Below are positions 17,924-26,810 of a DNA stretch of 64,000 bases, piece after piece (position 1 is the first letter of the stretch; each line of letters opens with the position of its first letter). The notes beneath the pieces are model-generated. The model was not told where the DNA came from and did not search any database. It saw only the letters and a program-made list of their open reading frames with translations. Source of the DNA: an uncultured Flavobacteriales bacterium (GTDB taxonomy: Bacteria > Bacteroidota > Bacteroidia > Flavobacteriales_D > Parvicellaceae); NCBI GenBank assembly GCA_913030835.1, contig CAJWDP010000002.1, positions 62,001 through 126,000 on the forward strand, given 5' to 3'. The position numbers were made by a program, and so were the translations under genes.

Positions 17924-19435
17924 TTAGTATCGCATCGATTGGAACATGAAGGATTCTTCTATGATCTCCTCAACCAATTTCTTCTGTTTGGTTTTTGGAA
18001 GCCTGTTCTCTATAAAGCGATCCAATTTTCCATTTCTAACCGTATAAGATCGCCAGTCACGATTGGCTCGTTTCACCAAATATTGACCTACCTTTCGTTC
18101 AAGGTTATGGATTAAATCCTGATCACCATGATGCTGAGCATACTCATAGAGCATGGGGTAACATTCAGAAGAGAGTTTGCTTAAATAATCCACATCAAGA
18201 CTTACCTCCTTATCATTGGATAGATTAAGCTGAGAGTTATATACCAAACGATCCCAGTTCACAATCGGTGAAATCGTTAGCACAATGAAAAAACACCAAG
18301 AAACCTTTCGAACCAAATACCAATTGGTTTTGAATTGGGTCAATTTGACCAACGTATATAGCAACCCAATAACCGTTAGCACCAAATACACATATACTCC
18401 AATTCGCTTATAGGTTAAACCATGTGCTGCGATGTATTCATAATTTCGATGTGCGGTCGAAGCAACCAATAGTAAATTTTGTACGATCCAAACGACAGCC
18501 AGTGCTTTAAGCGTTTTATTCTTCTCAATGAAATTGAGCCTGCCCCGGAAGTAAAACAAGATGATTAATACGGCAAATACAATTGAGGTTATAAGGGACC
18601 CAACCCCGTTATGGACAGAATCCGAAAGATTCACTCCATCGGGAAGAATGGCACCACCCAATAGAAAAACAACGTCCGTAGCGTTCATGAACAGTATTAG
18701 AAGGTTTAATAGTATGAGCAATACAACTCCCGATCGTTTTTCAACATGTTGATCCAGCAGCTGATCAAGTTTCGTTGGTGCGCTTTTTTCGATAAGAGTG
18801 TTACCCGCATTCTCATCAAGCCGCTGAAAGGGCCGAATGACATGATGCCTGAAAAATCCGTACATCAAGAACGACCCACCGATTAAAAATAACAACCACG
18901 GCGGTGATATGAAAGAAAGGTCGATGTCTTCAGTAGCCTGCTCGAATGCAATGTTTCCCGACCGATAAAGAAAGAAAAAGACCAGTATGGCTAGGGATGG
19001 AATTATAAAATAGAACACAAACTGGGTAAAAGACCAACGGTACTTACGCTTATCGTTTTTTTGCTTGTAAGGCGGCAAAAATCCATCAAGAACAACAAAT
19101 ACGACTGATGACCCGACGGAATAGGTAGCGTGAAAGAGACCAACAGGGAATGAGGTTTTGATTGAATATGCTGTGAAGCTTAAAGTAAATAATGAAATAA
19201 TATTTGCGGTGATCGACAGTGCGCTCCCATACAACACAATTCCTATACCTGAACAAATTCCCGCTACTGCGGCAAGCAGCCATGTATTAAGGCCGATTAT
19301 TTTTGGATTATTTACAACTTGAAAGGTGATCAGAAGGACGGTGAAGATCAAAAAGTTGACCCCTGCCCCTTCCTGATAAAATAGAAAGCTGTACAGAATT
19401 GAAGAAATGATTATTAATGCGATGTCTTTTTTCAT
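17924..19435 (-). CDS. DUF4173-type polytopic membrane protein
   Basis: This 503-aa protein has about 11-13 hydrophobic helices and a soluble C-terminal tail of roughly 110 residues (NRDWRSYTVRNGKL region). The segment with VNLSDSVHNGVGSLITSIVF, followed by YIAAHGLTYKRIGVYVYLVL, fits the DUF4173 signature. Function is unknown. A 19-bp palindrome almost identical to one at the head of the operon lies 22 bases before the ATG (19458-19476). It should therefore be regulated both from the operon and by its own operator. The family label is from pattern memory, hence moderate confidence in the DUF number. Confidence 0.72.
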   Translation of the reverse strand: MKKDIALIIISSILYSFLFYQEGAGVNFLIFTVLLITFQVVNNPKIIGLNTWLLAAVAGICSGIGIVLYGSALSITANIISLFTLSFTAYSIKTSFPVGLFHATYSVGSSVVFVVLDGFLPPYKQKNDKRKYRWSFTQFVFYFIIPSLAILVFFFLYRSGNIAFEQATEDIDLSFISPPWLLFLIGGSFLMYGFFRHHVIRPFQRLDENAGNTLIEKSAPTKLDQLLDQHVEKRSGVVLLILLNLLILFMNATDVVFLLGGAILPDGVNLSDSVHNGVGSLITSIVFAVLIILFYFRGRLNFIEKNKTLKALAVVWIVQNLLLVASTAHRNYEYIAAHGLTYKRIGVYVYLVLTVIGLLYTLVKLTQFKTNWYLVRKVSWCFFIVLTISPIVNWDRLVYNSQLNLSNDKEVSLDVDYLSKLSSECYPMLYEYAQHHGDQDLIHNLERKVGQYLVKRANRDWRSYTVRNGKLDRFIENRLPKTKQKKLVEEIIEESFMFQSMRY

Positions 19436-19457
19436 TATAATGGTTTTTATTAAAAAG

Positions 19458-19476
19458 TACTTTGTATTTCAAAGTA
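19458..19476. promoter_or_regulatory. Palindromic operator 2, before the DUF4173 gene
   Basis: TACTTTGTATTTCAAAGTA is an inverted repeat with 7-bp arms (TACTTTG/CAAAGTA) and a 5-base centre. Sixteen of 19 bases are shared with the palindrome at 20464-20482. Both lie a few bases before a gene of the operon that encodes an HTH_34 regulator, so they are the probable binding sites of that regulator. Confidence 0.6.
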
Positions 19477-19495
19477 TAACATGAAAAAATATATA

Positions 19496-19792
19496 TTATT
19501 GTTTGCCCTTCAATAATTCTTCTAATCCATTCAAATGCTGTTCAAATGCACGTTTTCCAGTCTTAGAGATTTTATACGATGTTTGAGGTCGTTTACCAAC
19601 AAATTCTTTTCTTACCTCTAAATAGGACAGTTTTTCAAGCGAAGCGATGTGACTTGCTAAATTTCCATCCGTCAACGATAGTCTTTCTTTGAGATCACCG
19701 TACTTCACCCAATCGTTGACCACCAGGATCGACATAACTCCTAGCCTTACCCGACTGTCGAATGCCTTATTTAGCTTATCAAACCCTTTCAT
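19496..19792 (-). CDS. HTH_34 winged-helix transcriptional regulator
   Basis: This 98-aa one-domain DNA-binding protein has a MarR/ArsR-like winged helix. FDSRVRLGVMSILV is helix 1; VKYGDLKERLSLTDGNLASHI is the helix-turn-helix; the wing is formed by RKEFVGKRPQTSYKIS, ahead of a C-terminal dimer helix (GKRAFEQHLNGLEELL). There is no effector domain. It lies 10 bases after the gene for a membrane protein and before the DUF4173 gene. Two near-identical palindromes flank this part of the operon, suggesting autoregulation. The signal sensed is unknown; partner membrane proteins of such regulators are often co-encoded. Confidence 0.88.
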   Translation of the reverse strand: MKGFDKLNKAFDSRVRLGVMSILVVNDWVKYGDLKERLSLTDGNLASHIASLEKLSYLEVRKEFVGKRPQTSYKISKTGKRAFEQHLNGLEELLKGKQ

Positions 19793-19802
19793 TTACTGAA
19801 TA

Positions 19803-20453
19803 TTAGGATCTGTCGTATTTGATATACATGGTTAACCCGTACACGATGTGCAGCACACCAAAACCAAAAGCCCAGAAATACAGCCCTCTACCCATAAATA
19901 ACATTGCAATGACCCCTAATACCATTTCACAAACACCCAAGTACCGGATATCACGATACGTATATTTTCCGGCATTGTACAATGCCATTCCATAGAACAA
20001 AAGTGTTGCGGGCGCAACTGCACCAACATAACCATTCAGAACAAGTGCTACGCAGAACAGTCCTCCCATGAACAAGGGAATGAACAAATTAAGCAGTAGT
20101 TTTTTTGCGGCAGAATCGAAGAGTTTTCTGCCGTGCTTTTTGGCTTTCTGAGCTGTCAAAATAAATCCCACCAGAAGAGATGCCGCTAGGACGCCACAAC
20201 CAACGACAAGCAAGTACCCTACTTTGATAACCATTTTCCAGTTTAACAAGCCATTTCGCGCTGATATGTCATCAAAATATCCTGGAGAAACCATTTCAAA
20301 GAAATCCGTCCAAACCAATGCCGCGCCAACAAGCGCCAGAATACCGGCAAAAACACCGGACATGCCACTCAATGAAAGAAACTGGGTCGATTCTTTCATC
20401 ATGTCTCGAATCTCAGAAAGCTGTTCTAAATGTTCTTTGGTCTTATCCTCCAT
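19803..20453 (-). CDS. Membrane protein of the HTH_34 operon, function unknown
   Basis: This 216-aa protein begins with a soluble helix (MEDKTKEHLEQLSEIRDMMK). Six predicted membrane helices follow, including FAGILALVGAALVW, VGYLLVVGCGVLAASLLVGF and the last near FWAFGFGVLHIVYGLTMY. I recognise no catalytic motif. It is the first gene of the operon: the ATG lies 10 bases from palindrome 1, and the HTH_34 gene starts 10 bases after its stop. Co-occurrence suggests it senses or responds to a membrane state with the regulator, an inference only. Confidence 0.8.
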   Translation of the reverse strand: MEDKTKEHLEQLSEIRDMMKESTQFLSLSGMSGVFAGILALVGAALVWTDFFEMVSPGYFDDISARNGLLNWKMVIKVGYLLVVGCGVLAASLLVGFILTAQKAKKHGRKLFDSAAKKLLLNLFIPLFMGGLFCVALVLNGYVGAVAPATLLFYGMALYNAGKYTYRDIRYLGVCEMVLGVIAMLFMGRGLYFWAFGFGVLHIVYGLTMYIKYDRS

Positions 20454-20463
20454 TTGATTAAAG

Positions 20464-20482
20464 TACTTTGTGTTACAAAGTA
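20464..20482. promoter_or_regulatory. Palindromic operator 1, at the head of the HTH_34 operon
   Basis: TACTTTGTGTTACAAAGTA is a perfect inverted repeat with 8-bp arms around a GTT centre, ending 10 bases before the ATG at 20453. On the minus strand, TACATTTA (20481-20488) overlaps its outer edge and resembles a -7 box, so a bound protein would block transcription. This fits negative autoregulation. Confidence 0.62.
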
Positions 20483-20540
20483 AATGTATAAAAAAACGAC
20501 CAATGAATGAATCAATTGATCGCTTTTTAAAAACTACTAA

Positions 20541-20972
20541 TTAATCTTCTATTTCTATGGAGTTGATCGCGTCTCCTCCTGAGATTGAGTCAATTACTTC
20601 TAATCCATTCACTACTCGTCCGAAACAAGTATGATTTCTATCCAAGTGCGCTGTATTGGTTCGACTATGACAAATAAAGAACTGGGAGCCGCCCGTATTT
20701 CTTCCGGCATGTGCCATTGACAATACGCCCCTATCATGAAATTGATTTTCACCATCCAGCTCACAATCAATCGAATAACCAGGACCGCCTGCTCCGGTTC
20801 CGTCGGGACATCCTCCTTGAATAACAAAATCAGGAATTACCCGATGAAAAGTAAGTCCATTGTAAAATCCATCTTTCGCCAGCTTTACAAAGTTGGCAAC
20901 TGTATTGGGTGCATCTTTCTCGTAGAATTCAACATCCATTGTTCCTTTAACTGTATTGATCTTTGCTTTCAT
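20541..20972 (-). CDS. Cyclophilin-type peptidyl-prolyl cis-trans isomerase
   Basis: This 143-aa cytosolic isomerase catalyses cis-trans rotation at X-Pro bonds during folding. Cyclophilin motifs are present: [27 protein letters not shown] with catalytic Arg in [27 protein letters not shown] and GSQFFICHS. The chosen start is the ATG at 20972 ([10 protein letters not shown]), which matches PpiB-like N-termini; an ATG eight codons upstream adds an implausible MVKWYIRR extension. No signal peptide is seen, in contrast to the lipoprotein cyclophilin at 60337-61167. It appears monocistronic. Confidence 0.93.
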   Translation of the reverse strand: MKAKINTVKGTMDVEFYEKDAPNTVANFVKLAKDGFYNGLTFHRVIPDFVIQGGCPDGTGAGGPGYSIDCELDGENQFHDRGVLSMAHAGRNTGGSQFFICHSRTNTAHLDRNHTCFGRVVNGLEVIDSISGGDAINSIEIED

Positions 20973-21088
20973 GCGGCGAATATACCATTTTACCAATTAC
21001 CATAACCAGGAATTAAAGATACCGTGAAATAATACCATCTTCTCTATGCATATATGATCCAACAGGATTACATTTTAGGGCATAAAAA

Positions 21089-21113
21089 AATCCCGTTGGA
21101 TTCCAACGGGATT
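21089..21113 (-). terminator. Strong intrinsic terminator after the small membrane protein gene
   Basis: The arms AATCCCGTT and AACGGGATT surround GGATTCC, 22 bases past the stop of the 21136-21465 gene. On the minus strand a run of seven T follows directly. On the plus strand the stem is followed by a weaker T-rich tract, so some bidirectional action is possible. Confidence 0.85.
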
Positions 21114-21135
21114 CGTCTTTTTATGTTCTACAATC

Positions 21136-21465
21136 TTAGTGCGCCATCGAATTCAAAGCATCCATAGCATCTGCTCCAGCTCCTGCTGCTCCTCCAATTG
21201 CGTAGATCGCCCAAATTCCCATAAGCAATCCGATTCCTCCGAGAATAGCACCAGTAATTCCCATCCCTTTGGATCCTTTCATGCCCATAATAGACAATAA
21301 TAACCCTACTCCACTTAATCCAACCAAAATGTAGGCTACCATTGGACTAAATAGAAGCACCGCACCAACAAACCAACAGCAAATGAATCCCAAAATTGAG
21401 AGAATCATTCCAGTTAATGCTTTTCCTTTTCCTGGGGCCGCCCCAGCGCTTGTTTCTTCTGACAT
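21136..21465 (-). CDS. Small glycine-rich membrane protein, function unknown
   Basis: The 109-aa protein starts with a short polar stretch (MSEETSAGAAPGKGK). Three hydrophobic segments follow: ILSILGFICCWFVGAVLL, a second near residue 45, and GITGAILGGIGLLMGIWAIY. The Gly-rich helices and internal similarity of segments 1 and 3 resemble DUF4190-like small membrane proteins, but I cannot assign a family firmly. It has its own terminator and lies apart from neighbours, so it is probably a single-gene unit. A TAGTTTTG -7-like box exists on the minus strand near 21580 but lacks a clear -33 partner. Confidence 0.7.
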   Translation of the reverse strand: MSEETSAGAAPGKGKALTGMILSILGFICCWFVGAVLLFSPMVAYILVGLSGVGLLLSIMGMKGSKGMGITGAILGGIGLLMGIWAIYAIGGAAGAGADAMDALNSMAH

Positions 21466-21612
21466 AATTTCTTTTTTTAAAGGTTAACCTACTAAAGAAA
21501 GTAATTTTTTTACACAAAAAGGAACCAAATTCAATTTATCTATTAACAATTGGATTTTAACTTTGACGTTATTTTCTGACAAAACTACCGGAACGCGTCT
21601 ACTACGTCCAAT

Positions 21613-22374
21613 CTAATTTCTTGAAAAAACCCAGGTGGTATCTGTCGATTCATTCACATTAAAAGAGTATCCCTCCAGATCAAACAGCTTGATTTCATTC
21701 ACGTCAATAATTCTATTCTGAATCACATACCTGGTCATTAATCCCCTCGCCTTCTTGGCATATGTCATGATCACTTTCAGCTGACCATTCTTCAGGTCTT
21801 TGAACACAGGAGTAATGACCTTACCCTCCATCATTTTCATGTCAATTGCCTTTGCATACTCTGTTGACGCCAGATTAAGCAACACATCCCCGTCTAAATC
21901 TGCAATGAGCTGTTTGGTCAATTTTTCTTTCCAAAAAGCATACAAATTTTTAATCTTCGGACTCACTTCAAATTTAGATCCCATTTCCAAACGGTAAGGC
22001 TGGATCAAATCCAATGGTTTTAACAAACCATACAAACCCGAAAGAATTCTCACGTGCTCCTGTGCGAATGAAAGATCGTCTTCTTTCAACGAAGACGGCT
22101 CCCAACCCCGATATGCCTCTCCCTGAAAGCACAATGCAGCTCTCTTTGAATTGGTCTTGGTAAATGGCAGCGACCATTCCTGAAAACGCTGATGATTCAA
22201 ATCTGCCAAAGCCGGACTGACATTCATCATTGTACCGATTTTTTTACTTGATAACCTTTTTAGTTTATTGACCAGCTGTTCTGCTTCCTGCAAAAACACA
22301 GGGCTGGTAGCCAAATTAACTTGATCTTCTGGACTCAAATCGAGGGTCTTTGCGGGAGATAAAATGACAATCAT
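21613..22374 (-). CDS. yaaA: YaaA family peroxide-stress protein
   Basis: This 253-aa cytosolic protein belongs to the DUF328/YaaA family. In Escherichia coli YaaA lowers intracellular free iron during hydrogen peroxide stress and has a DNA-binding fold. Family hallmarks are MIVILSPAKTLDLS at the N-terminus, GEAYRGWEP, RILSGLYGLLKPLDLIQPYRLEMG (about residues 110-135) and ARGLMTRYVIQNRI near residue 210. Length is normal. Upstream DNA is AT-rich with no clear promoter. Its role in oxidative stress fits the nearby msrB gene, though the two are not co-transcribed. Confidence 0.95.
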   Translation of the reverse strand: MIVILSPAKTLDLSPEDQVNLATSPVFLQEAEQLVNKLKRLSSKKIGTMMNVSPALADLNHQRFQEWSLPFTKTNSKRAALCFQGEAYRGWEPSSLKEDDLSFAQEHVRILSGLYGLLKPLDLIQPYRLEMGSKFEVSPKIKNLYAFWKEKLTKQLIADLDGDVLLNLASTEYAKAIDMKMMEGKVITPVFKDLKNGQLKVIMTYAKKARGLMTRYVIQNRIIDVNEIKLFDLEGYSFNVNESTDTTWVFSRN

Positions 22375-22446
22375 GAATAGAAATTTTATGCTAATTTATA
22401 AATCATCAAAATACGGTAGAACTTACACAGCGATAAAATAGAGATT

Positions 22447-23427
22447 TCATAGAATCAATACACTTTCTCGCACATAGCTCTGGTATTTGCCTCCCGGGTA
22501 ATGGTCGTTGTAATCAAAATTCAACCAAATGTACCCATCCGTATCTTTGTAGTAATTGATAGCCTTACCCTTAGATTCTTTGTGAAACAGCTCAGCTTTG
22601 ATGATATAAGTGGCCGCCTCCAAATCCTTAGAGCCACCGATCTTAACTTCGGGATAGAGATGCCCGATTTTGGTAGAATCATTCATTATGACCTTTGTTT
22701 TCACTAGTCGAACTTCGCCGCCAACGGATCGGATAAGACCTCCGATTAGTATTGAGTAATCATCACAATCACCTTTAAACTTGTCGTCAAAATCCAGCTG
22801 CCCTATCGTTTCACTGACCGAAGAGAAGTAATCTTCTTCGTGGGGATCGAAGACATAATTCCAACGTCTTCTCACCTCTTTAAAAATACTAAAGTACTGG
22901 ATCATTTTTCTGTGTCTATGCATGTATTCATAATCCTGAAAGTTGGCCACTGCATAATTGGCTCCTAAGTTTCGAACTTGTTCCTTTTTATAGTCCACAG
23001 CCTCCAACAATTCAATACCCCGAGGGAATTTTGTATCGATCCATTCTTCAAAATTGACTTGTTCGTGATTTGCCTGCAAACTGTACAATAAAGTGGAGTA
23101 ATCGTGATATAAATCTTTTAACCCGTATGTACCGGTAAAGTTAGTGTAAGTCAATACCGCCAAGGCTATAATTATTAATCCGTAAACAATTATTCTAAGT
23201 TTTTTCACCAGCAGATAAACCACAACAAAGACCAAAGTAAACACCAGAAAATGATCAATACGTATACCGTCTCCAAAAGGCAGGACCAGCTCAGGAACAT
23301 ACCCGTAAACAATTATAAACAGTGGAATTGACAGTATGGCTGTAATTACTGCTATCAAAAAAGTAGAGGTTTGCTCGTTTTGAGTGACCAATTTGCTATA
23401 CCAACGTTTACCGCTTTCTTTTCTCAA
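22447..23427 (-). CDS. Membrane-anchored transglutaminase-like protein
   Basis: This 326-aa protein has three hydrophobic helices in the first 105 residues (TFLIAVITAILSIPLFIIVYG; HFLVFTLVFVVVYLLV; IVYGLIIIALAVLTY). A soluble transglutaminase/papain-like domain follows, with the nucleophile region KFKGDCDDYSIL (Cys near residue 220) and a likely His in KIGHLYPEV. Members can be cysteine proteases or crosslinkers; the substrate is unknown. The start is TTG at 23427: an in-frame stop lies five codons upstream, and the next Met would delete all membrane segments. The gene is divergent from msrB with only 48 bases between them. Confidence 0.75.
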   Translation of the reverse strand: MRKESGKRWYSKLVTQNEQTSTFLIAVITAILSIPLFIIVYGYVPELVLPFGDGIRIDHFLVFTLVFVVVYLLVKKLRIIVYGLIIIALAVLTYTNFTGTYGLKDLYHDYSTLLYSLQANHEQVNFEEWIDTKFPRGIELLEAVDYKKEQVRNLGANYAVANFQDYEYMHRHRKMIQYFSIFKEVRRRWNYVFDPHEEDYFSSVSETIGQLDFDDKFKGDCDDYSILIGGLIRSVGGEVRLVKTKVIMNDSTKIGHLYPEVKIGGSKDLEAATYIIKAELFHKESKGKAINYYKDTDGYIWLNFDYNDHYPGGKYQSYVRESVLIL

Positions 23428-23475
23428 ACAAGTTTTACTTTATATTTATATCTATAAAGATAAACTTCGTTACGG

Positions 23476-23886
23476 ATGAGTGAAAAGAAATTTATTATTC
23501 GCAAAACTGATCAGGAATGGAAATCCATTTTAACCAATGAAGAATTTAAAATCCTTAGAAAGAAAGGAACTGAATTACCTCATTCCGGAGAATTCAATAT
23601 CCACAATGAAGAGGGCATTTATTCTTGTAAAGGATGCAACGAGCCGTTGTTTAGTAGCGAACAAAAATTCAATAGTCATTGCGGATGGCCCAGCTTTGAC
23701 GATGAGCTTTCGGGAAATAAAATTCTAAAAGAACTTGACTTGAGTCATGGAATGAGAAGGGTTGAAATCGTATGTTCCTCTTGTGGCAGTCATCTGGGGC
23801 ATTTGTTCAATGATGGCCCAACAACTACCGGACTTCGGTATTGTGTAAACTCCCTTTCTTTGCAATTCGACAAAAAAGCCAAATGA
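23476..23886 (+). CDS. msrB: Peptide-methionine (R)-S-oxide reductase MsrB
   Basis: This 136-aa enzyme reduces methionine R-sulfoxide in proteins using thioredoxin. Zinc ligands Cys51/Cys54 (SCKGC) and Cys100/Cys103 (VCSSC) are present, as are the family block HCGWPSF, GSHLGHLFNDG and catalytic Cys123 in GLRYCVNS. No signal peptide is seen, so it should act in the cytosol. Length is typical of a stand-alone MsrB with no fused MsrA. The neighbours are divergent or convergent, so it is probably monocistronic. Confidence 0.97.
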   Translation: MSEKKFIIRKTDQEWKSILTNEEFKILRKKGTELPHSGEFNIHNEEGIYSCKGCNEPLFSSEQKFNSHCGWPSFDDELSGNKILKELDLSHGMRRVEIVCSSCGSHLGHLFNDGPTTTGLRYCVNSLSLQFDKKAK

Positions 23887-23910
23887 AGAAAATAAACCGA
23901 AGGCTGTTTA

Positions 23911-25122
23911 TTATGCAAGTACTTCCTTCACTCGATCTGCTGCTTCTTGCAATGTGATCGCCGAGTGAACATTCAATCCGGAGTCATCGATGATCTGCTT
24001 AGCTTCCTTCGCATTTGTCCCTTGCAAACGAACAATAATTGGCACCGGAATGTCACCAATGTTTTTGTATGCTTGAACCACTCCATTTGCAACACGATCA
24101 CATCGTACTATCCCACCGAAAATGTTTACCAAAATGGCTTCTACATTGGGGTCCCTTAGAATAATTTTAAAAGCAACTTCTACCCTTTCTGCATCTGCAG
24201 TTCCTCCCACGTCCAAAAAATTCGCCGGATTACCACCGGACAGTTTGATGATATCCATAGTAGCCATTGCTAGTCCAGCCCCGTTTACCATACATCCCAC
24301 ATTTCCATCCAAATTCACATAGTTCAAGCCTGCTTCACCCGCTTCAACATCAATAGGATCCTCCTCTGTTGTATCTCTCAACTCGGCAAAATCAGGGTGT
24401 CTGAAAAGTGCATTCCCATCCAGACTAACTTTAGAATCTACCGCTATAATTCGAGCATCGGAAGTTTTCAGCACTGGATTAATTTCAAACATAGACGCGT
24501 CGCAGCCTTCATATGCATTGTATAGAGCCCTTACAAATTTGGTCATCTGCTTCATTGCCTGACCGCTTAAGCCAAGATTAAATGCCACCTTTCGGCATTG
24601 AAATGGCTGAATACCTACTTTAGGATCTATTTCTTCCTTAAAGATCAATTCCGGAGTCTTTTCGGCAACTTCTTCTATATTCATACCTCCTTCAGGAGAA
24701 TACATGATGATATTTCTACCTGTTTCTCTATTCAGCAATACAGACATGTAAAATTCCTCGGGCTCTTCGTCGCCAGGATAGTACACATCTTCCGCAATTA
24801 GCACCTTATTTACCAGCTTTCCTTTAGTCGAAGTTTGAGCTGTCACCAGATGACCTCCGACTATCCCATTTACTTTCTCTTCGACCTCATGAATACCTTT
24901 AGCCAGCACTACTCCATTGGAACCAGTTTCCGTCACAATTCCTTTCCCTCGTCCCCCGGCATGTATTTGGGCTTTCACCACAAACCACTCTGTACCTGTT
25001 TCCTCACCAAGTTTTTTTGCAACGTTTAACGCTTCTTCAGGCGAAGAAGCAACTTCGCCTCTCTGAATAGCAACGCCATAACCGGAAAGAATTTGTTTAC
25101 CTTGATATTCATGTAAATTCAT
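23911..25122 (-). CDS. sucC: Succinyl-CoA synthetase beta subunit
   Basis: This 403-aa subunit of the TCA-cycle enzyme forms succinyl-CoA or succinate plus nucleoside triphosphate. The ATP-grasp N-terminal domain begins [12 protein letters not shown] and contains the [13 protein letters not shown] nucleotide loop. The CoA-ligase C-terminal domain has [28 protein letters not shown] and [10 protein letters not shown]. The alpha-subunit gene sucD is not adjacent, as is common in Bacteroidota. A consensus promoter lies 20 bases upstream. Confidence 0.97.
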   Translation of the reverse strand: MNLHEYQGKQILSGYGVAIQRGEVASSPEEALNVAKKLGEETGTEWFVVKAQIHAGGRGKGIVTETGSNGVVLAKGIHEVEEKVNGIVGGHLVTAQTSTKGKLVNKVLIAEDVYYPGDEEPEEFYMSVLLNRETGRNIIMYSPEGGMNIEEVAEKTPELIFKEEIDPKVGIQPFQCRKVAFNLGLSGQAMKQMTKFVRALYNAYEGCDASMFEINPVLKTSDARIIAVDSKVSLDGNALFRHPDFAELRDTTEEDPIDVEAGEAGLNYVNLDGNVGCMVNGAGLAMATMDIIKLSGGNPANFLDVGGTADAERVEVAFKIILRDPNVEAILVNIFGGIVRCDRVANGVVQAYKNIGDIPVPIIVRLQGTNAKEAKQIIDDSGLNVHSAITLQEAADRVKEVLA

Positions 25123-25142
25123 CGTGTAGATTTTGATTTGCT

Positions 25143-25173
25143 CAAATGTAAATTTTCGAACAGCAAATTCAAA
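25143..25173 (-). promoter_or_regulatory. Consensus promoter for sucC
   Basis: On the minus strand TTTG (25173-25170) and TACATTTG (25150-25143) are separated by exactly 19 bases, a full match to the Bacteroidota consensus. The sucC ATG is 20 bases beyond the -7 box. Confidence 0.75.
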
Positions 25174-25217
25174 ATAATTTCAGCTATGTTTACCAGACAA
25201 TTCATGAGGTCAGACAA

Positions 25218-26129
25218 GTGCTTTACGAAAAACACATGATTGAACTGGGTGATGATAAAATCGCTCTTCACAGATTCAGCAATACTACTAATGGAATTCC
25301 CGTGCTGCTATTACACGGCTCCATAGAAAATGGAAGAATATTTTTCACCAAAAACGGAAAGGGTCTGGCTCCATTTCTTTGTAGAAACGGGTATGATGTT
25401 TTCGTTCCTGATATGCGTGGGAAAGGGGAAAGCAGTCCAAAGATCAATGCGCAGCATACCCATAGTCAAAGAGAACAGATCATAGTAGATATACCAGCTT
25501 ACATAGACTTTATACAACGCATAAATCCATTTAAGCAAATACATTTTATTGCTCATAGCTGGGGTGGTGTGCTCCTTCTGGCAAACTTGGCCCGCACCCC
25601 GGATGAAAGAGTAAAGTCAATTACATTTTTTGGAGTAAAACGAAGAATTGGTATTCGATCTCTCAAAAAAGTATTGTTGATTGATATGGGTTGGAAAACA
25701 ATCGGAAAATATGCCGTTAAAAAGAAAGGATATTTTCCTGCAAAAGACTGGAAAATTGGGGCAGATAACGAACCCAAACAATTCTATGTGGAAACCAACG
25801 ATTGGCTTCAGAATAAGGATTGGATCTGTTCTTACGACCAGTTCAATTACTCGAAAGTACTCTCTAAGATGAATTTACCACCAATATTATCCTTAGTGGG
25901 GAGTAAAGATAAAGTCCTGGGGCATTATGAAGACGCCAAGGAATTGTTGGTGGAAATTGATGCGCTGGATTCATCGAAATTGGTAATACTGGGAAAAAAT
26001 TATGGTAATCAGTTAAATTATGGCCATATTGATATGCTGACCAGTCATTTTGCTCCACAGGATCACTTTCCGGAAGTAGTAAATTGGCTAAGAAAAAACG
26101 AAGAAAAGCAAGAGCAGCTCAATGATTGA
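25218..26129 (+). CDS. Alpha/beta-fold hydrolase
   Basis: This 303-aa predicted cytosolic hydrolase has an oxyanion-loop motif [11 protein letters not shown], a [10 protein letters not shown] turn and the nucleophile elbow [10 protein letters not shown] (Ser near residue 117). A candidate acid is in [10 protein letters not shown], and the C-terminal His is probably in NYGHIDML. The family is esterase/lipase-like with unknown substrate. The start is GTG at 25218 with a GAGG tract 8 bases before it; the ATG six codons on (25236) is an alternative. It overlaps the LolD-like ATPase gene by 8 bases, heading a four-gene operon. Confidence 0.85.
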   Translation: MLYEKHMIELGDDKIALHRFSNTTNGIPVLLLHGSIENGRIFFTKNGKGLAPFLCRNGYDVFVPDMRGKGESSPKINAQHTHSQREQIIVDIPAYIDFIQRINPFKQIHFIAHSWGGVLLLANLARTPDERVKSITFFGVKRRIGIRSLKKVLLIDMGWKTIGKYAVKKKGYFPAKDWKIGADNEPKQFYVETNDWLQNKDWICSYDQFNYSKVLSKMNLPPILSLVGSKDKVLGHYEDAKELLVEIDALDSSKLVILGKNYGNQLNYGHIDMLTSHFAPQDHFPEVVNWLRKNEEKQEQLND

Positions 26130-26775
26130 AACAAAGAACATCTGCAAATCCTATGGTTCCTTAGAAGTACTTAAGGGTGTGAATCTAAACATTTCTAAAG
26201 GAGAGATTTTAGCTATTGTCGGAGCTTCAGGAGCAGGAAAAACAACATTTCTGCAAATTCTCGGAACCCTGGACCTCCCTGATTCAGGTGAAGTCATTTT
26301 TAATGGCACTTCCACCGCGAACATGAATTCCAGAGAAATTTCTAAGTTTCGAAATATGCACATTGGATTTGTGTTCCAATTCCACAATTTACTGCCTGAA
26401 TTTTCTGCTCTAGAAAACGTATGCATACCGGGTTTTATTGGCAAACGTAATACACTGGAGGTGACAAAAAGAGCAACGAATTTATTGGGCCATCTTGGGC
26501 TTGAACAAAGACTTCATCACAAGCCTTCGCAGCTTTCCGGAGGGGAGCAGCAGCGTGTTGCTGTTGCTAGAGCATTAATCAATGATCCGGATCTAATATT
26601 AGCAGATGAACCTTCCGGGAATCTCGACTCGGAAAATGCCCAAAGCTTGTATCAGCTATTCCAATCGCTCAGAAACGAGTTCAAACAGACCTTCGTGATA
26701 GTGACTCATAATAAAGAATTTGCTCATTTGGCGGACAGAACAGCAATCATGAAAGATGGTGTAATAATCAATTAG
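26122..26775 (+). CDS. LolD/MacB-type ABC transporter ATP-binding protein
   Basis: This 217-aa ATPase has Walker [10 protein letters not shown] (residues about 34-42), a Q-loop in [12 protein letters not shown], signature [15 protein letters not shown], Walker [15 protein letters not shown] and switch His in VIVTHNKEF. Length and sequence fit the LolD family, which powers release of lipoproteins to LolA or other MacB-fold membrane machines. No permease gene is next to it, so its LolC/E-type partner must be encoded elsewhere. It overlaps the hydrolase gene by 8 bases. Confidence 0.92.
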   Translation: MIETKNICKSYGSLEVLKGVNLNISKGEILAIVGASGAGKTTFLQILGTLDLPDSGEVIFNGTSTANMNSREISKFRNMHIGFVFQFHNLLPEFSALENVCIPGFIGKRNTLEVTKRATNLLGHLGLEQRLHHKPSQLSGGEQQRVAVARALINDPDLILADEPSGNLDSENAQSLYQLFQSLRNEFKQTFVIVTHNKEFAHLADRTAIMKDGVIIN

Positions 26776-26810
26776 AAACCAGTATCCGAAAAGCCCTTTT
26801 AAATATCGCA

